Source of the DNA: Cryptococcus deneoformans JEC21
Lineage: Eukaryota > Basidiomycota > Tremellomycetes > Tremellales > Cryptococcaceae
Length of the DNA: 64,000 nucleotides
Direction of reading: 5' to 3'
Assembly: GCF_000091045.1 (NCBI RefSeq)
Contig: NC_006694.1
Span: 15,001 to 79,000 of the forward strand
In this document: piece after piece, positions 44,159-55,629 of the stretch
How the letters are laid out: the number at the start of each line of letters is the position of its first letter
Numbering within the stretch: the stretch's first letter is position 1
The notes under the pieces: generated by a model
Told to the model about the DNA's origin: nothing
The model's database searches: none
The model's input: the letters and a program-made list of their open reading frames with translations, nothing else
Made by a program: the position numbers and the translations under genes

Positions 44159-44632
44159 ATTGTTGTTTTATTTGATCGTGCCTTTTATATGATGGCGAAT
44201 GATCAATAGTTGAAGTAAGTGGTATTGCCGTATACATAACGCTTCCCTATCATTATGCATCGTTTCATTGCTCTGATAGCAGTCAAAGTAGCAGTACGTG
44301 CCCCAACTTCCTCCGTTGGTAGAGACTTGGAAACTAAGTATTTTGAAAATGCATCTACCATCGCCCCAAAACTAAGCCTTTGTTATCTTGCTCAAAGATG
44401 CAAGCTCTTTTCCCTTATGACGGTCTAAGAAATGCACAAGTTGATTTCTCATTCCTCTACCCCGAGTCCAACCGTTGAACTCCCTCGCCAAACTCTTCCG
44501 TCTCACCCAAAAACTCTAAACCCCTAAATTGGCTCCAAATGAAGACCCAACATGATCATGTTCTATCATAGCCTAGACACATAGAGATGCCCAACAACAC
44601 AACGCCAATGCCGACACTCTAGTGAACAGCAT
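44159..44632. other. Intergenic region between tRNA-Ala and the 3' end of eIF2alpha
   Basis: 474 bp with no recognised gene; it should hold the tRNA 5' flank and the eIF2alpha 3' UTR. Confidence 0.4.
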
Positions 44633-45833
44633 TTACTCGTCCTCCTCGCTTGATTCGTCATCACCCGCCTGGTCCATGTTGGCTGCTTCGAACTGTTCCA
44701 TAAGAGCTTTGAGCTCTGCATCTTCGGTCTCGGAAACAACCTTGGGCTGTAGACGGGTTCCGTTAACATCTTCCAACCTGTCATACAAGACGACTGGAAA
44801 AAACTCACCTTCATCTTGATAGTGATATCACCCTTGTCTTTCCTAACAGTCTCACCAATAACCTCAACCGCCTTCTCCATCAACTCTATCGCCGCATTCT
44901 TGTCCGTACTTGTCGTGCTCATAACGTAAAGCGGAGGAGCGACCAATCTGACTTTGATAGGTACGTCAGGGGTAGAGACGGCTTCACCGGCAGTAAGAGC
45001 ACGTTTGATAGCGTCAATACCGGCATAGGAGAAGCATTTGACTTCGATATCGGCGCGAACCTTGACGGGTTTGGGAGTAAGTCGTCGTGCAATACCGGAT
45101 CGGAGATCGGCAAGGGTTTCTTCATCAAGTTCGAGGGAGCCAAAGACAGCCTCAGGTTCGCTATGTAGTTCGTTAGCATCGCGCCCCTTACAGAATGATG
45201 GTCTGAAAGAAGGTTGAACCTACCTGATGGAGAGTTTGAAAGCCTCGTATGCGTGTCCGTATTGTCGGTGCAAAGGCCAAGCAATCTTTTCGTACAATGA
45301 TTCCGGAGTAACACCTCGCTTCTTAGCGACCTGGGTAATGATAGAGTCGACCGCTTTGCCCTTCTCGTATTGTTCCTCACACTTGACAACCTCCTCCGCA
45401 GAAACTCGTCGCTTGGAAAGATCAATGTAGCCTGAAAAGATTTTTGTCAATATGATTCTATACTTCGACTCGGCAGCTTAACTAACCCTTGTCGGGGTCC
45501 ACACGCATCACAACAACGACTTCGTTTCGTCCCACTCGAATGAGTTTCTGGACTGATCGGATACGTCTTCGAGAAAGCTCAGAAAGAAGGATCATTCCTT
45601 CAATGTTGTCGTATTCAAGCTATGAGCAGCGATCAGAAATATTCCTTAGAATAACTGATACTGCTTCACTCACGAGCTTGACGTAGGCACCCATGTCCTC
45701 AATAGACTGGACCTGGACCATGACCAATTGGTCGACCTATCACGCATAAATGATCATCAGTCTCCACGTCTCTTTTTCCTGCTCCCATAAGCAAACACAC
45801 CTCGGGATATTTGTTCTCATAGAATCGGGGCAT
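44633..45833 (-). CDS. SUI2: Translation initiation factor eIF2 subunit alpha
   Basis: Subunit of the eIF2 GTPase complex that delivers Met-tRNAi to the ribosome, and the target of Gcn2-type stress kinases. Start [20 protein letters not shown] begins the S1-type OB fold, followed by [20 protein letters not shown] and [20 protein letters not shown]. The Ser in SELSRRRIR is the regulated residue equivalent to Ser51 (established for the family). Then [76 protein letters not shown] and [20 protein letters not shown]. The C-terminus is acidic ([10 protein letters not shown]). Five or six exons. Divergent from the enoyl-CoA hydratase gene. Confidence 0.96.
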
Positions 45834-46329
45834 CTTGCACAAGCGTTGATGGGTGGCGGATCTCTAGTTCTGGACGTTTGAAATAGGCCAAATGTGTGGC
45901 AACGAGTCGGATTTCAATATCCTCCTGATACAATTTTTTGAGGCGCTGAAGTCGAGGGAATTTCGTTCCAGCTGTTCTGCGAGAGGTCGTCGGCCACAGA
46001 TGATTTTGGGCTGCACGATAGAAGACGGAGAGTGAAAATGGAGTGTTGAAGCGAGTCGCCCTCGAAGACAAAGAACGACCCCTTCCAAGGCGGATTGAAA
46101 GCGAAAGTCTTGATAGTTACGTAACACCACCTGTTGACCGCGGGAGTCTCGGAGTTTCATCTGCGTGGCATTTCGCCTAAGTCCATAGCCGGCGGTCCCG
46201 GCCGCCACTTAGCCGAATGACCACATCCCTCGTATGAACAACGAACGCTTACATATATAAGCCCGTGGTACGAGTTCTCAACGAGTAATCTTCGCTGGGG
46301 TATCTCCTTTTGTTTTCAGTCATTGTATC
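45834..46329. promoter_or_regulatory. Divergent promoter, eIF2alpha / enoyl-CoA hydratase
   Basis: 496 bp between two start codons. An ORF on the minus strand crosses it, but it does not continue into the eIF2alpha frame as a credible extension. Confidence 0.45.
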
Positions 46330-47364
46330 ATGTTAGCTCGCACTCTCCTCAAGCCTTCCCAATCTACATACCGACTCACTATCCGCGCCATGTCCACCTC
46401 TGCAGAACAGCTCGTCATCCCCTCTCGTTCTCCTTCGAACAACGTAGCCATCTTGACCCTTAACAGGCCCAAGGCCCTCAACGCGTTGAGCACACCCTTG
46501 TTCAATGCTCTCAACTCCGAGCTTGAGAAGGCCGAGACAGATGAGAGTGTGAGGGCTATCGTCATCACCGGTGGTGACAAGGTGTTTGCTGCCGGTGCCG
46601 ACATTAAGGAGATGAAGGACAAGGAATGTACGTTCTCGGTCTTGGCCATATACCGTGTGAAATGTCTGCGTCTTTTGCTGATGTTCCATTCCAGTTGCTG
46701 AAGCATACACTAGCAACTTCCTTGGATCCTGGAACCAAATCGCCTCTATCCGCAAGCCCATTGTCGGTGCTGTCGCCGGCTACGCCCTCGGAGGCGGATG
46801 TGAGCTCGCCATGCTCTGCGACATCCTCGTCGCTTCTCCGACCGCCGTCTTTGGCCAACCCGAGATCACACTTGGGATTATTCCAGGTATGGGCGGCTCC
46901 CAACGCCTTACTTCCCTGATTGGAAAGGCGAGGGCAATGGACATGGTCCTCACTGGGAGGAAGATTGATGCGGAGACGGCTGAGAGATGGGGGTTGGTTA
47001 GCAGGGTTACGAAAGAAGGAGAGAGTGTGACTGAGGAAGCGGTGAAGGTGGCAGAGAACGTGAGCAAGTTTGGAAAGGTGGCTGTACAGGCTGGTAAGGA
47101 GGCCGTTAATGGATGTAAGTTTGACATACGTGCCAGAAGACGTCCGGACGCAGGCACTGAGATTTTATGTAGCTCTCGACCTTCCCCTCGAGCAAGGTCT
47201 AAGGCTCGAAAGGAGGCTCTTCCAGCAACTCTTCGCGACCAAGGACCAGAAGGAAGGTGAGTTTACTATTCTCTTTTTTTTTCCAACGGTTTGATCTGAC
47301 GAATACCCCTTCAGGTATGGCTGCTTTTGCCGAGAAGAGGAAGCCTACTTGGTCCGACAAGTAA
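46330..47364 (+). CDS. Enoyl-CoA hydratase, mitochondrial (ECHS1-like)
   Basis: Hydrates trans-2-enoyl-CoA in mitochondrial beta-oxidation and branched amino acid breakdown. Four exons (46330-46627, 46695-47114, 47173-47256, 47315-47364) give 283 residues. A basic, Ser/Thr-rich presequence (MLARTLLKPSQSTYRL) suggests import into mitochondria. Crotonase core: NVAILTLNRPKALNALS, IVITGGDKVFAAGADIKEM (oxyanion-hole strand), KPIVGAVAGYALGGGCELAM, VASPTAVFGQPEITLGIIPG. Both catalytic Glu positions are present, in GGGCELAML and FGQPEI. Then GMGGSQRLTSLIGKARAMD and a C-terminal helix KDQKEGMAAFAEKRKP. It is a close match to the eukaryotic short-chain enoyl-CoA hydratases. Confidence 0.94.
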
Positions 47365-47798
47365 ATTGCTGGATCGCCTAGAGTCGAAAGAAGAAATAAT
47401 GAAAGAAGAATAACGGTCAAGAATTTTATATGCAAAATCATATGCATTTGAGTACTGTAAATAAGTTTCTCGAAGGTAAATGCGTGATGACATGAATCGA
47501 CATTAAAGCGCTTGTTCATCGATGACTGGGAATCAAGGTAGAGAAACCTAAGCTTATTTGCTTATTTATACTTGCAGCTCTGAAAACAGCTTAACAACGA
47601 CATGACATATTCAATCCATCTCGCACTATACAAAACCCCATTTATCCCCCATTGTTAACACCTCCACGTTCAACTCGTCATCCCTGAAAAAAACCAAAAA
47701 AAGTCATATTGCGCCAATGTACGTGCTGATCACCTTTGCTTTCATTAGTCCCAAACCATTCAGCTCCGAAATCGTAAATCTTTTATCGCATAACGTAG
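47365..47798. other. Convergent 3' region between enoyl-CoA hydratase and UBX protein
   Basis: 434 bp, AT-rich, both flanking genes end here. No gene is supported. Confidence 0.4.
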
Positions 47799-49228
47799 CT
47801 AGCTAGCGATTAGGACAGCAGACGGGGTTAGCCCGTTCTCTTTCAGGGATTTTTTCATATCTTCTCGGGAAAACGTTTTCCTGTTTAGTTGTGTCCCGTA
47901 TTAGCGCTTTCTCGAGACATTTCGCCTTTGGGGGAGGGGGGGAAACGAGTGGGAGGGGAAGGACCGATCAGAGACGTACCTAGGGAAAGTCATGGAGAAT
48001 CCAATAGTGTCGACATTGTACTCTAGCTTCTCTGATGCGACCCATTCCGCCACATCAATTAAAGCTGATTCCAATCAGTCCATTCATTCATCTAAGGGGC
48101 CAGCCCAACATGGAAGAGAAAATTAGAGTACATACTGTTATCACTCGGGAAAGTCTTCGTCATCGGTGTTCCACCCGTCGCCAACCTGATTTGCAACCTA
48201 GTCTCTGGATTCTCGCTACTCTTCATTCCGGTATTCGCCTTGGGAACGATAGTAGGGACAGGGGAAGATGACGTTGGGATAGCCTTTCCTTCCCGAAGAG
48301 CTTTCTCACGAGCAGCTTTCTCGGCGCGTTCGCGTTTATCGGCTTCTATTTGGGCTTTGATGGCTGCTCTGGCTTTTTGGTCTTCGAGTTTTTCTACGAA
48401 TGCCCAGAAAGTGGGATAGATAGAAGAATGATAGTAAGCGGATAAGTCAGGAATAGGGACGATAAACGTGACGAACCTCGTTTCTTTTGCTCAGCGTCCT
48501 TTAGCGCTTCCTTGAGCTTCAGGTCTTCTCGGACTTTACCAGTGTCCTGCCCAGCTTTACGTCGAATCGCCTAAGCCACTATGGTTAGAATTTATTCGTT
48601 TTATTATAAATGAAATGGGAGATAATTAGTCATACTTCGTTGGCACGATTCGCCTTCTCATCCTCTTTGGATTGTGTCGCCCTCTTGATAGCAAGCTTCT
48701 CACGAAGCTCTTGGAGTTTCGCCTTCTTCTCCTCCTCGGTAAGGGGTTTGATCTAGTTCCATGCACCTACGTTAGGAGTGCTGAAACGAAAGTAGCATAA
48801 GGCTTACCTCCTCGGTAGACTCTTCGAACTGGTCATGACCCGACTTTTCGGCGTGAAAGCTTGCAGTGGCTTGGGAGCGGAAGATCTTCCCGCATTCGCT
48901 GCATTTAATAGACTTGGCAACAGCATCCGAGTCATCGACTGCCCCACCAAGTTTCTTGATATGTGCCGCGACAGCTTCCTCATCGTCCTCGTCGACTTGT
49001 TCGTCCATGGCTTCTGGGATTGGTTTGTCCGAGTTTGCAAGGAGGTGGTCCATAGCTGGCTGCAGGAGCCCACCAGATCAGTCAGCGTGGGGTCGCAGGA
49101 TTACAAGGCGGCAGATCGAGTGCCGGGCTTGGACGTACTTGGAGACCGGCTTTATTGGTAGCACGAAGGGCCCAGTCTATACGGGCGGGGTCAAATCCCA
49201 TGTCTATGAGTTGCTGCTTATCCGACAT
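47799..49228 (-). CDS. UBA-UBX protein with C2H2 finger (UBXN1/SAKS1-like)
   Basis: Probable adaptor linking ubiquitinated substrates to Cdc48/p97. N-terminal UBA domain: MSDKQQLIDMGFDPARIDWA, LRATNKAGLQPAMDHLLAN. An acidic linker (DEQVDEDDEEAV) leads to a C2H2-type finger, KCSECGKIFRSQATASFHAE with second His in KSGHDQF. A long charged coiled coil follows (LTEEEKKAKLQELREKLAIK ... KAAREKALREGK). The C-terminal UBX domain is spread over the last exons: ETRLQIRLATGGTPMTKTFP, LIDVAEWVASEKLEYNVDTI, GFSMTFP and SREDMKKSLKENGLTPSAVL, ending IAS. The order UBA-finger-coil-UBX matches UBXN1. About seven exons. Divergent from COX16 with 226 bp between start codons. Confidence 0.9.
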
Positions 49229-49454
49229 GATCTACCTTGAATAGGGATGATTGTTGAGATGTGTAAACGATATGTATATCAGATGAACGCACTGGCAGGA
49301 AGTAACTAATTATATGGTGAGAGAAGCAAGCATAAAAGTCATGACGTCACGTACATACGAAGTATCAGTAAAAGTTGTCCATGTCACATCCTCTTTCCTC
49401 CACTCATCTTCTTCTTCTTTCATAGCACATCTTCGCGCTACTCGATTAGCAATA

Positions 49455-50037
49455 ATGCCCCCATTCGCAACCCGCCCGCTAAACTCAACCAAATCTCATC
49501 CCATCTTTGCCCAGATCCGCCGCCATCCTTTTATCCTCTTCGGCATCCCTTTTATCGGTATTATTGTTGGCTCATCTTTCGCCCTCCAGGCATTCACCCA
49601 GACACGGTATGATTATCAAGAAACAAAGGTAAAAAGCGTGGGGAAGGAGGAAGAACTAGGAATGAAGAGTGGCAGAAGAAAAATAGACCTCAAAGAGGAG
49701 TATTATGTGCGTTTTTATTATTTCATATTTTTTCTTTGTAAAGGGAAATCACTAATCGGGTCCATAGAGACTAAACAATCCAACGGGTGATGACTCCTCC
49801 CTTGAAAACTCCCTCGCAATGCCCAGTTCCTTCTCTTCTCCTTCATCTCTGGACGCTTCGCTAGCGTCTGCTCCGACGCCACCAAAGAAGAAGAAGTTCT
49901 CCATGGCTTCTGTTTCGCAAGATGACTATGAACCCGTACGTGTACCCCGGCCTGTGGGCGTACCCGAGTGGGGTGGGGGAAGAAGCGGAGAGGAAGCTCC
50001 AATGAAGGGGTATAGAAAGGAGGATCGATGGGTGTAA
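49455..50037 (+). CDS. COX16: Cytochrome c oxidase assembly protein COX16
   Basis: Small inner-membrane protein needed for complex IV assembly. Two exons (49455-49706, 49768-50037) give 173 residues. The single membrane helix and the family signature lie in the first exon: IRRHPFILFGIPFIGIIVGS, SFALQAFTQTRYDYQETK, KEEELGMKSGRRKIDLKEEY. The second exon begins YRLNNP-type sequence, then a Ser/Pro/Lys-rich region, and ends with YEPVRVPRPVGVPEWGGG, also typical of fungal Cox16. The tail after the core is longer than in yeast. The ATG follows a short pyrimidine-rich leader. Confidence 0.93.
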
Positions 50038-50483
50038 GATTGCTTCATTGAGCTGCAAACATCCTGGCCTACTCCTTAGATTTGGGTTTTTTAGTTGTTG
50101 TTGTACGATGAGTATATGAACTTGGGTACGGCTGAGAGGGATAAAACTTAGGAAGAAATGGGAGGTTTTGGGATTTTGAAATGCATTACTCAATTGCATC
50201 ATCGTGCTTTCTAGTCCTTGAATAATCAAATGGTTACATCACTATACCAGTTTTGCCCACTAGTAATAATTATAATGAGACTCGAGACGGGCTATCATTG
50301 ATCATAACATAATGTTCGTGAGCATCAAAAAAGCCCGAAACTCAATAACTATAAAATACGACTATATCGATACAAACCAAGAATGGTATCTTCGATAACA
50401 ACGACAACAATTCACAAATTACCCTCTACTCTTTCTTTCCTACTATTACTTGCCCGAATCATGAAAAGATTACCAATTTGGTA
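50038..50483. other. Convergent 3' region after COX16
   Basis: 446 bp, AT-rich. Shared by the 3' ends of COX16 and the unknown gene to its right. Nothing else was seen. Confidence 0.4.
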
Positions 50484-53400
50484 CTATGTCGGCACTCCAG
50501 CCCAGGTTCCAGCCGGTTCTCCTTCCCCAAAAAAGGCTGTGCCCCAACCCCAGCTCTCCACTAGATCAAAGAAATTCGCGCTTCCCTGTTTACCTACCAA
50601 AGTCTTCAGACTACCTGGTATAGGAATTTCAAGATTCACATAGCGTGACGCTTTGGCCCATTGACGCTGTGCGTTCGTCTCCCTGTCTCTCTCCATCATG
50701 TCTGGCGTTCCACCAACACTAAATGATGGAGGTGATGAAAGGGACGGAGGAGGGCCTAGACCAAGAGGGCGTGATAAGGGATGGAACGGATCTCTACCGA
50801 GATAAACACCGGACCCGGCATAATCCAGGGTCACCCTAAACACTGCCCAGAGGAGTACCATTTCCATCAGGACCCACCATACCCAGCGACTCCAGCCGAC
50901 AGCTTTGTTCATCCCTTTGCCTAAAGTCTGTGATGTCCTTAACGCCAGACTGGTTGGGGAATTTGAAGGGGCGTGTTGATTGTGTTGGTGAAGATGTGGG
51001 TGAGAAGTGGAAATGGAGGAGAGAGCAGCAAGCCATGATTGTTGGGCGGTTTGGAGTTTGGAAGAAGCTGTTTGAGTGTGGGTGTGGGCAGAAGTGAGCT
51101 GCGGAAGATGGGAATTGTATGTCGTCGACCGCATAGGGATGGATATTCGCCTGTTCACAGCTCTGTCAGCTTTTGTCATCTTGATACGTGCATAAGACAC
51201 GTAATTCGCCGATATGAAAAGATATGATGCAGACTTACGAAGTAACACTTCTAGCCAACTTGGCGGTCCAACTGATATCTCCAATGTCTCCGTCCATTTT
51301 TCCCTCTCTTATCTGCCTCTCAGGACTCGTTCGGCTCTTTGAATTCTTTGGACTTTTGGGACTTTTAGGGTTTTTGTGCCGAGGAGATAAACTCAAAGTC
51401 AGAATCGACACATCACCTCTCTCTTCTTCCCTTTTCCCTTTTTTCTCCATTTCATCCTCTCTTTCATAATCCTCTCTATGTATCGTAGCTTCATATCTCA
51501 ACGGGGAAAACCTCACTCTCCCTGTTTTACTCCCACTCTCACTTGCTATCTGATCTTGATGGCGTGGTGGCTCAGGTTCGCGCTGTGGACGTTGCGGAAA
51601 GGGAGTAATGTTCCATGCCCCTGGGGGTCGGGGCGTCGGACCGAGGGCAAGAGTTTGTGAATGAGAATGAGAAGGGGTCGCAAGTTGCTTTTGTACTGGA
51701 TTGGCATTCGATTGCGAAGAGGGAAGCGGGGTAGGGAATTTGGGAGTTTGGGTCGGGGATTGTGATTGCGACAACGCTCGTGATGATAATAATGTTTGAG
51801 GTTGCCGTTGCCCAGGCGAAGTGGTTGTCGAACTGGGTGTGGTACCCGTCTGAAAAGTGGTCGGAGGCGTACGTGCACGACTGTGACGAACGGGCAGGCG
51901 GACAGGGGAAGGAGTATGGCGATGGTTCGTGGGCAGAGGAGTACGGGAGCTCCGATCAGAAGAATGATAATTTGACTGTTCCCTCTCTATTGTAACACCC
52001 CCGCCTTCCCACACCTCTTCTAAGAATTTCTCTCCTGGGGCATTGTATTTCACCGCTTCATCCTCCATCTGGTATTCTTTTGTTGCCTCCTTGTCTTCGT
52101 CTTCATTCAAACGTACAGACAGCGACCGAGAATATGACCTAGATCTTGATGCCGATGCCGATGCCGAGGCATCACTCCCATTGCCAACCATTGGCATCTT
52201 TCCCTTTCTCTCCCCACTAAACATCCTCGCCCGTCTTAACGAGTATGTATCAATTTCTTGCTCTTCCTCACTCCCGCTTATAGAATGAGAAGGTAGGTCG
52301 GGCAGGGCTGGTGGAGAAGGGGAGCTGGTTGGGAGGCGCCTTGATAATGGGGATGAGTGGGATCTAGAAGCAGCTTGATACAAGCTTTCGCGTGATTGAG
52401 AATGTGTGTATAGGTTTTCCCCTCTAGAGGAATCAGGTCTGGCAGTCCCGCTCCTGTCCCTGTGCCCACTCCTATCAACACCATCTTCATACATGATCTC
52501 CTCCTCATCGCCCTCAACAGTACTCTCTTCCCATCCCACAGCAGAGACGCCTTCATCCAAGTCTAGTTCCACCTCTGCTCTCACCTCCAGTCCTTTGAGA
52601 TGCATCGCAAATTCATCGTGGGTTGATGGTAGGGGATCTATACTTGATCGGCGCGGAGTTGGTGGTATAGGGCGGTGTTGATATTTGGGTTCAAGGGGCC
52701 GAGGTGAGGTTGGGTAACGGTGTGATGAAGCGGTGGATGGTAGTGCATTTGATGGTGGGGAGGCACGGGACGGGGAATAGGCTGTACGATAATGGCGTCT
52801 AGATGCAGATTGGGATAGTTCCTTCTCAAAGTGATGCCGAGAAGGCGAGCTTGGTTCGTGTTCGGATTCGTAATCCTGTTCTATCTCTTTTTCTTTCCTC
52901 TTGCTCCTTGAGCGGGATGACTGCGGAACGGGTTGATGTGTTCGTGAAGATGATGATGAGCGAAGCTCAGGATGGGAGGCAATATATGCGTGAAGCTGAG
53001 ACGGTGGTGATTTTTGTTGGTGTTTGGCTTCTGGTTCGGGTTCTATTACTGCTCGCAAGCCTTCGTCCATATGAGATGTGCCTACGAAGTTCAGTTTGGC
53101 CCTTGGTCTACAGACAGAAAAATGACACACTTTGAAGCAACACAGCCGCTCTGGAGGGTAATCTGCCCTGGGCAAAAGCAGGTGATCCTCTTCGTTCTGA
53201 CCTTCTAGAATAAGGATTTCCAAATCTCGGCGGAGGAGTTGGCGGGCTTTCTTGTTCCGTGACAGAAGACGATCTCGCTGGAGATGCCCCTTCTCTCATC
53301 TCTTCTTGGTCCTCCTCTAACTCTTCCTCCTCTATTTCTTCGTCACGAGCGTCCGGTTGAAATTGGCGTGGCCTTGTATATCCCATCCATTGACGAGCCA

Positions 53401-53782
53401 CAACCGTCTCCTTTGATTCGCTTGGGGCTGCCCGACGCACTTCCTCATCCATCTGCCGTAGCAAATCTCTCAGTTTATCGCCCGGCGCCATCTCTCGTTG
53501 ATGCGGTTGCGGCTCGTCGTCATAGTCAATCAGTTTCCCTTCCTTCACCCCGTTTCCTTTCAGTTCATGACCATCCTCATCGGCATACCCGTAATCATCA
53601 TCCCCATCGCCATGTCGAGGGACAGCAGTACCTTCGTCGGACCACACTGATGTGCTTGTACTGGGAGCGCGGTTGCCTTCGCGGGGTCGCATGTCGTTCT
53701 CACCGGATGTGTCAGACCAGGTGTACGAGAGAGGGGGAGAGGACGTGAGATGGGATGAGGGTGTCGGTGTATGGCGGTTCAT
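50484..53782 (-). CDS. Unknown low-complexity protein with C-terminal membrane anchor
   Basis: I do not recognise this gene. Three exons (53202-53782, 51239-53107, 50484-51150) join to 1,038 residues. The N-terminal 190 residues hold an acidic block (DEEIEEEELEEDQEE) and a short, more ordered segment (APGDKLRDLLRQMDEEVRRA, VVARQWMGYTRPRQF). The middle 620 residues are Ser/Pro/Arg-rich with few hydrophobics, with runs such as SASASASRSRSYSRSLS. At its end is a possibly structured stretch, DISWTAKLARSVTS. In the last exon a Trp-rich helix (GWSRWVWWVLMEMVLLWAVF, about residues 900-920) looks like a membrane anchor. About 115 residues follow, with YLGRDPFHPLSRPLGLG and FFDLVESWGWGTAFFGEG. A nuclear envelope or ER tail-anchored scaffold is possible but is only a guess. 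Confidence 0.7.
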
Positions 53783-54060
53783 TTCTTGAGACTTGTCAAC
53801 ATATCGATGTGGAAAATATATATACTAGATTTGAGCGCGAAGTTGTTTGTTTTCGTCTCGTCGTTCGCGTCAACAAATTAATTAAAACGTGTTATTAACA
53901 TCAAAAGTTATGACGTGGAAGAATCGCCACACGAGTCTCAATACAACTATCAATCCATCGAAGAACAAGGCTCCCTTCATCTTGTCTTCGAAACTGGTCA
54001 AGTTGTTTTCAAAGCTACCTCAACAATTACTTTCTCGCCTCAATATCCACCTAAGACGTC
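53783..54060. promoter_or_regulatory. 278-bp divergent promoter, unknown gene / C3HC gene
   Basis: Separates two divergent start codons. AT-rich TATATATAC near 53817 and ATTAATTAAAA near 53876. No other structure. Confidence 0.45.
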
Positions 54061-55314
54061 ATGGAATTATCCTCCAACACGGACGACGACCTTCGGGATG
54101 TCTTTAAACTCCTCTACGCCGACGACGACTGGGCGTTGACTTCAGATTCAGAGCTCGACGATAGTGAACAGTTGGGTAACGCAGATGGGTCTGAAATCGA
54201 TGTTGCCGATGACGAAGAACAACATACCATACGGATCTATAGCGGGAGGATAACAAAGAAGCGATTATTTTCGGCGTTGGATTCCCTATTATCTCCGGGT
54301 TACGAGACCGACACAAAACGACAACGAATATACAACCCTCCTGCCCCATCAATTCCTTCTCTCATCCTTTCTACCCAGCCCATGCCCGCCCTTCCCCTTT
54401 CCAAAGTATACGCTCCATTTTCCGCATTAAGTCTCTTATCCCGACTGATGACTTTCCAACCATACACATATTCCCCTCAACACCCGCTGACTCTGTCGCC
54501 TGTAAGGGCTGCGATGAAAGGGTGGGTGAATGAGGGACGAGAAGGACTTAAATGCGACGTTTGCGGTGCAAGGTGGGGACTAGGAGGGCTGGAAAAAGTC
54601 AGAGATGAGGCGATGAAAAGTAATCTTGGAGAAAGACTGGCAAAGGGGTTCGAAGAACGCCATGAGAAGAATTGCGCGTGGAGAATATGTGCATCCCCAG
54701 GTATGTCTCTTTAAATTCTTTCGTCATCTCTTCTTATCTATGATTTCGCAGGAAATCTGTATGAACAACTACGGCATCTCGTTCACCCGCCCATCACCTC
54801 CTCCCTTGCTCCTCTCGCGTCTCATCTTTTATTAGAATGCCTCGCCCTCCCTTCCCTTCGTCTTCTGTCTCCTCTGAACCCTCTACAAGTCGAGCGTCTT
54901 GTCAGTCTCTTCAAACCTTCTTCTACATTCTCTATTCCTTCTCCTGCCACCGATGTAGCATCCCAGTTAGCCCTCTTCGGCTGGTTCCCTTACCACCCGA
55001 ACTACCCCACAATACAGATCTCCCTCAACACTCCTTCCAGTCGAACAGAAATCGTATGCTGTCGTATATGCCATCGGCGCATTGGTCTTTGGAACTTTTC
55101 CAACGAGAAAGATGGAGTTAAGCGGTTTGATGTACTGAATGAGCACTTGGTTTGGTGCCCTGTGCGAATTCAAGATGGCGAGAAAGAGTGGTGGAGCGAA
55201 TCGGGATTGCTGGATGGACAGAGCACACAAGCGAAGAGGATTGGAGAGGGTGGCATCAAGGGTTTGGTCAAGGTTAGCGAGAAAATGGAGAAAAGATCCT
55301 GGAGGAGATCATGA
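54061..55314 (+). CDS. C3HC zinc finger protein, Rsm1/NIPA (ZC3HC1)-like
   Basis: Nuclear pore basket or mRNA export related protein in relatives (yeast Pml39, fission yeast Rsm1, human ZC3HC1). Two exons (54061-54700, 54752-55314) give 400 residues. Two BIR-like zinc modules are seen: LKCDVCGARWGLGGL with HEKNCAWR, and CCRICHRRIGLWNF with LNEHLVWCPVR. The YAPFSALSLLSRLMTFQPYT stretch before the first module is the usual entry of the C3HC domain. The N-terminus is acidic (SELDDSEQL, EIDVADDEEQH) and precedes a basic stretch (TDTKRQRIY) that may be a nuclear signal. The second half reads as one open frame over 560 bp, which supports the model. Confidence 0.85.
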
Positions 55315-55629
55315 AGAAGGGCCATGAAACATGTTGTAAATTCGAGAGGTATTGATGGACGGTCTATGCCTTAGTCACTGCCATCTTTAACCCATCCAGC
55401 CGGAGAAACATTGGGAATAAACGAACATTCACATGTAAAATCATTCCTAATGGCCTTCCGCACGAGGTTCAAGCTTCGACAGCTCAGCTCGAGCTCATAA
55501 GGCGTCTCATCATGGCATATCAAGTGATGCAAGAGAAGTGAAGCCACTGATAGAGTAATACATATTCACAGGTGTCATATCGCACAATTTCTTCCCTTGT
55601 CATCGGGTAAGAAAGTGATGGGATTGTAA
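55315..55629. other. Convergent 3' region between C3HC gene and GH16 gene
   Basis: 315 bp, both genes end here. No gene is supported. Confidence 0.4.

Noticed and set aside
45864..46208. N-terminal extension or upstream gene before eIF2alpha
   Set aside because: The ORF ends before the eIF2alpha start in another frame and has no conserved sequence; [16 protein letters not shown] is the known start of the family.
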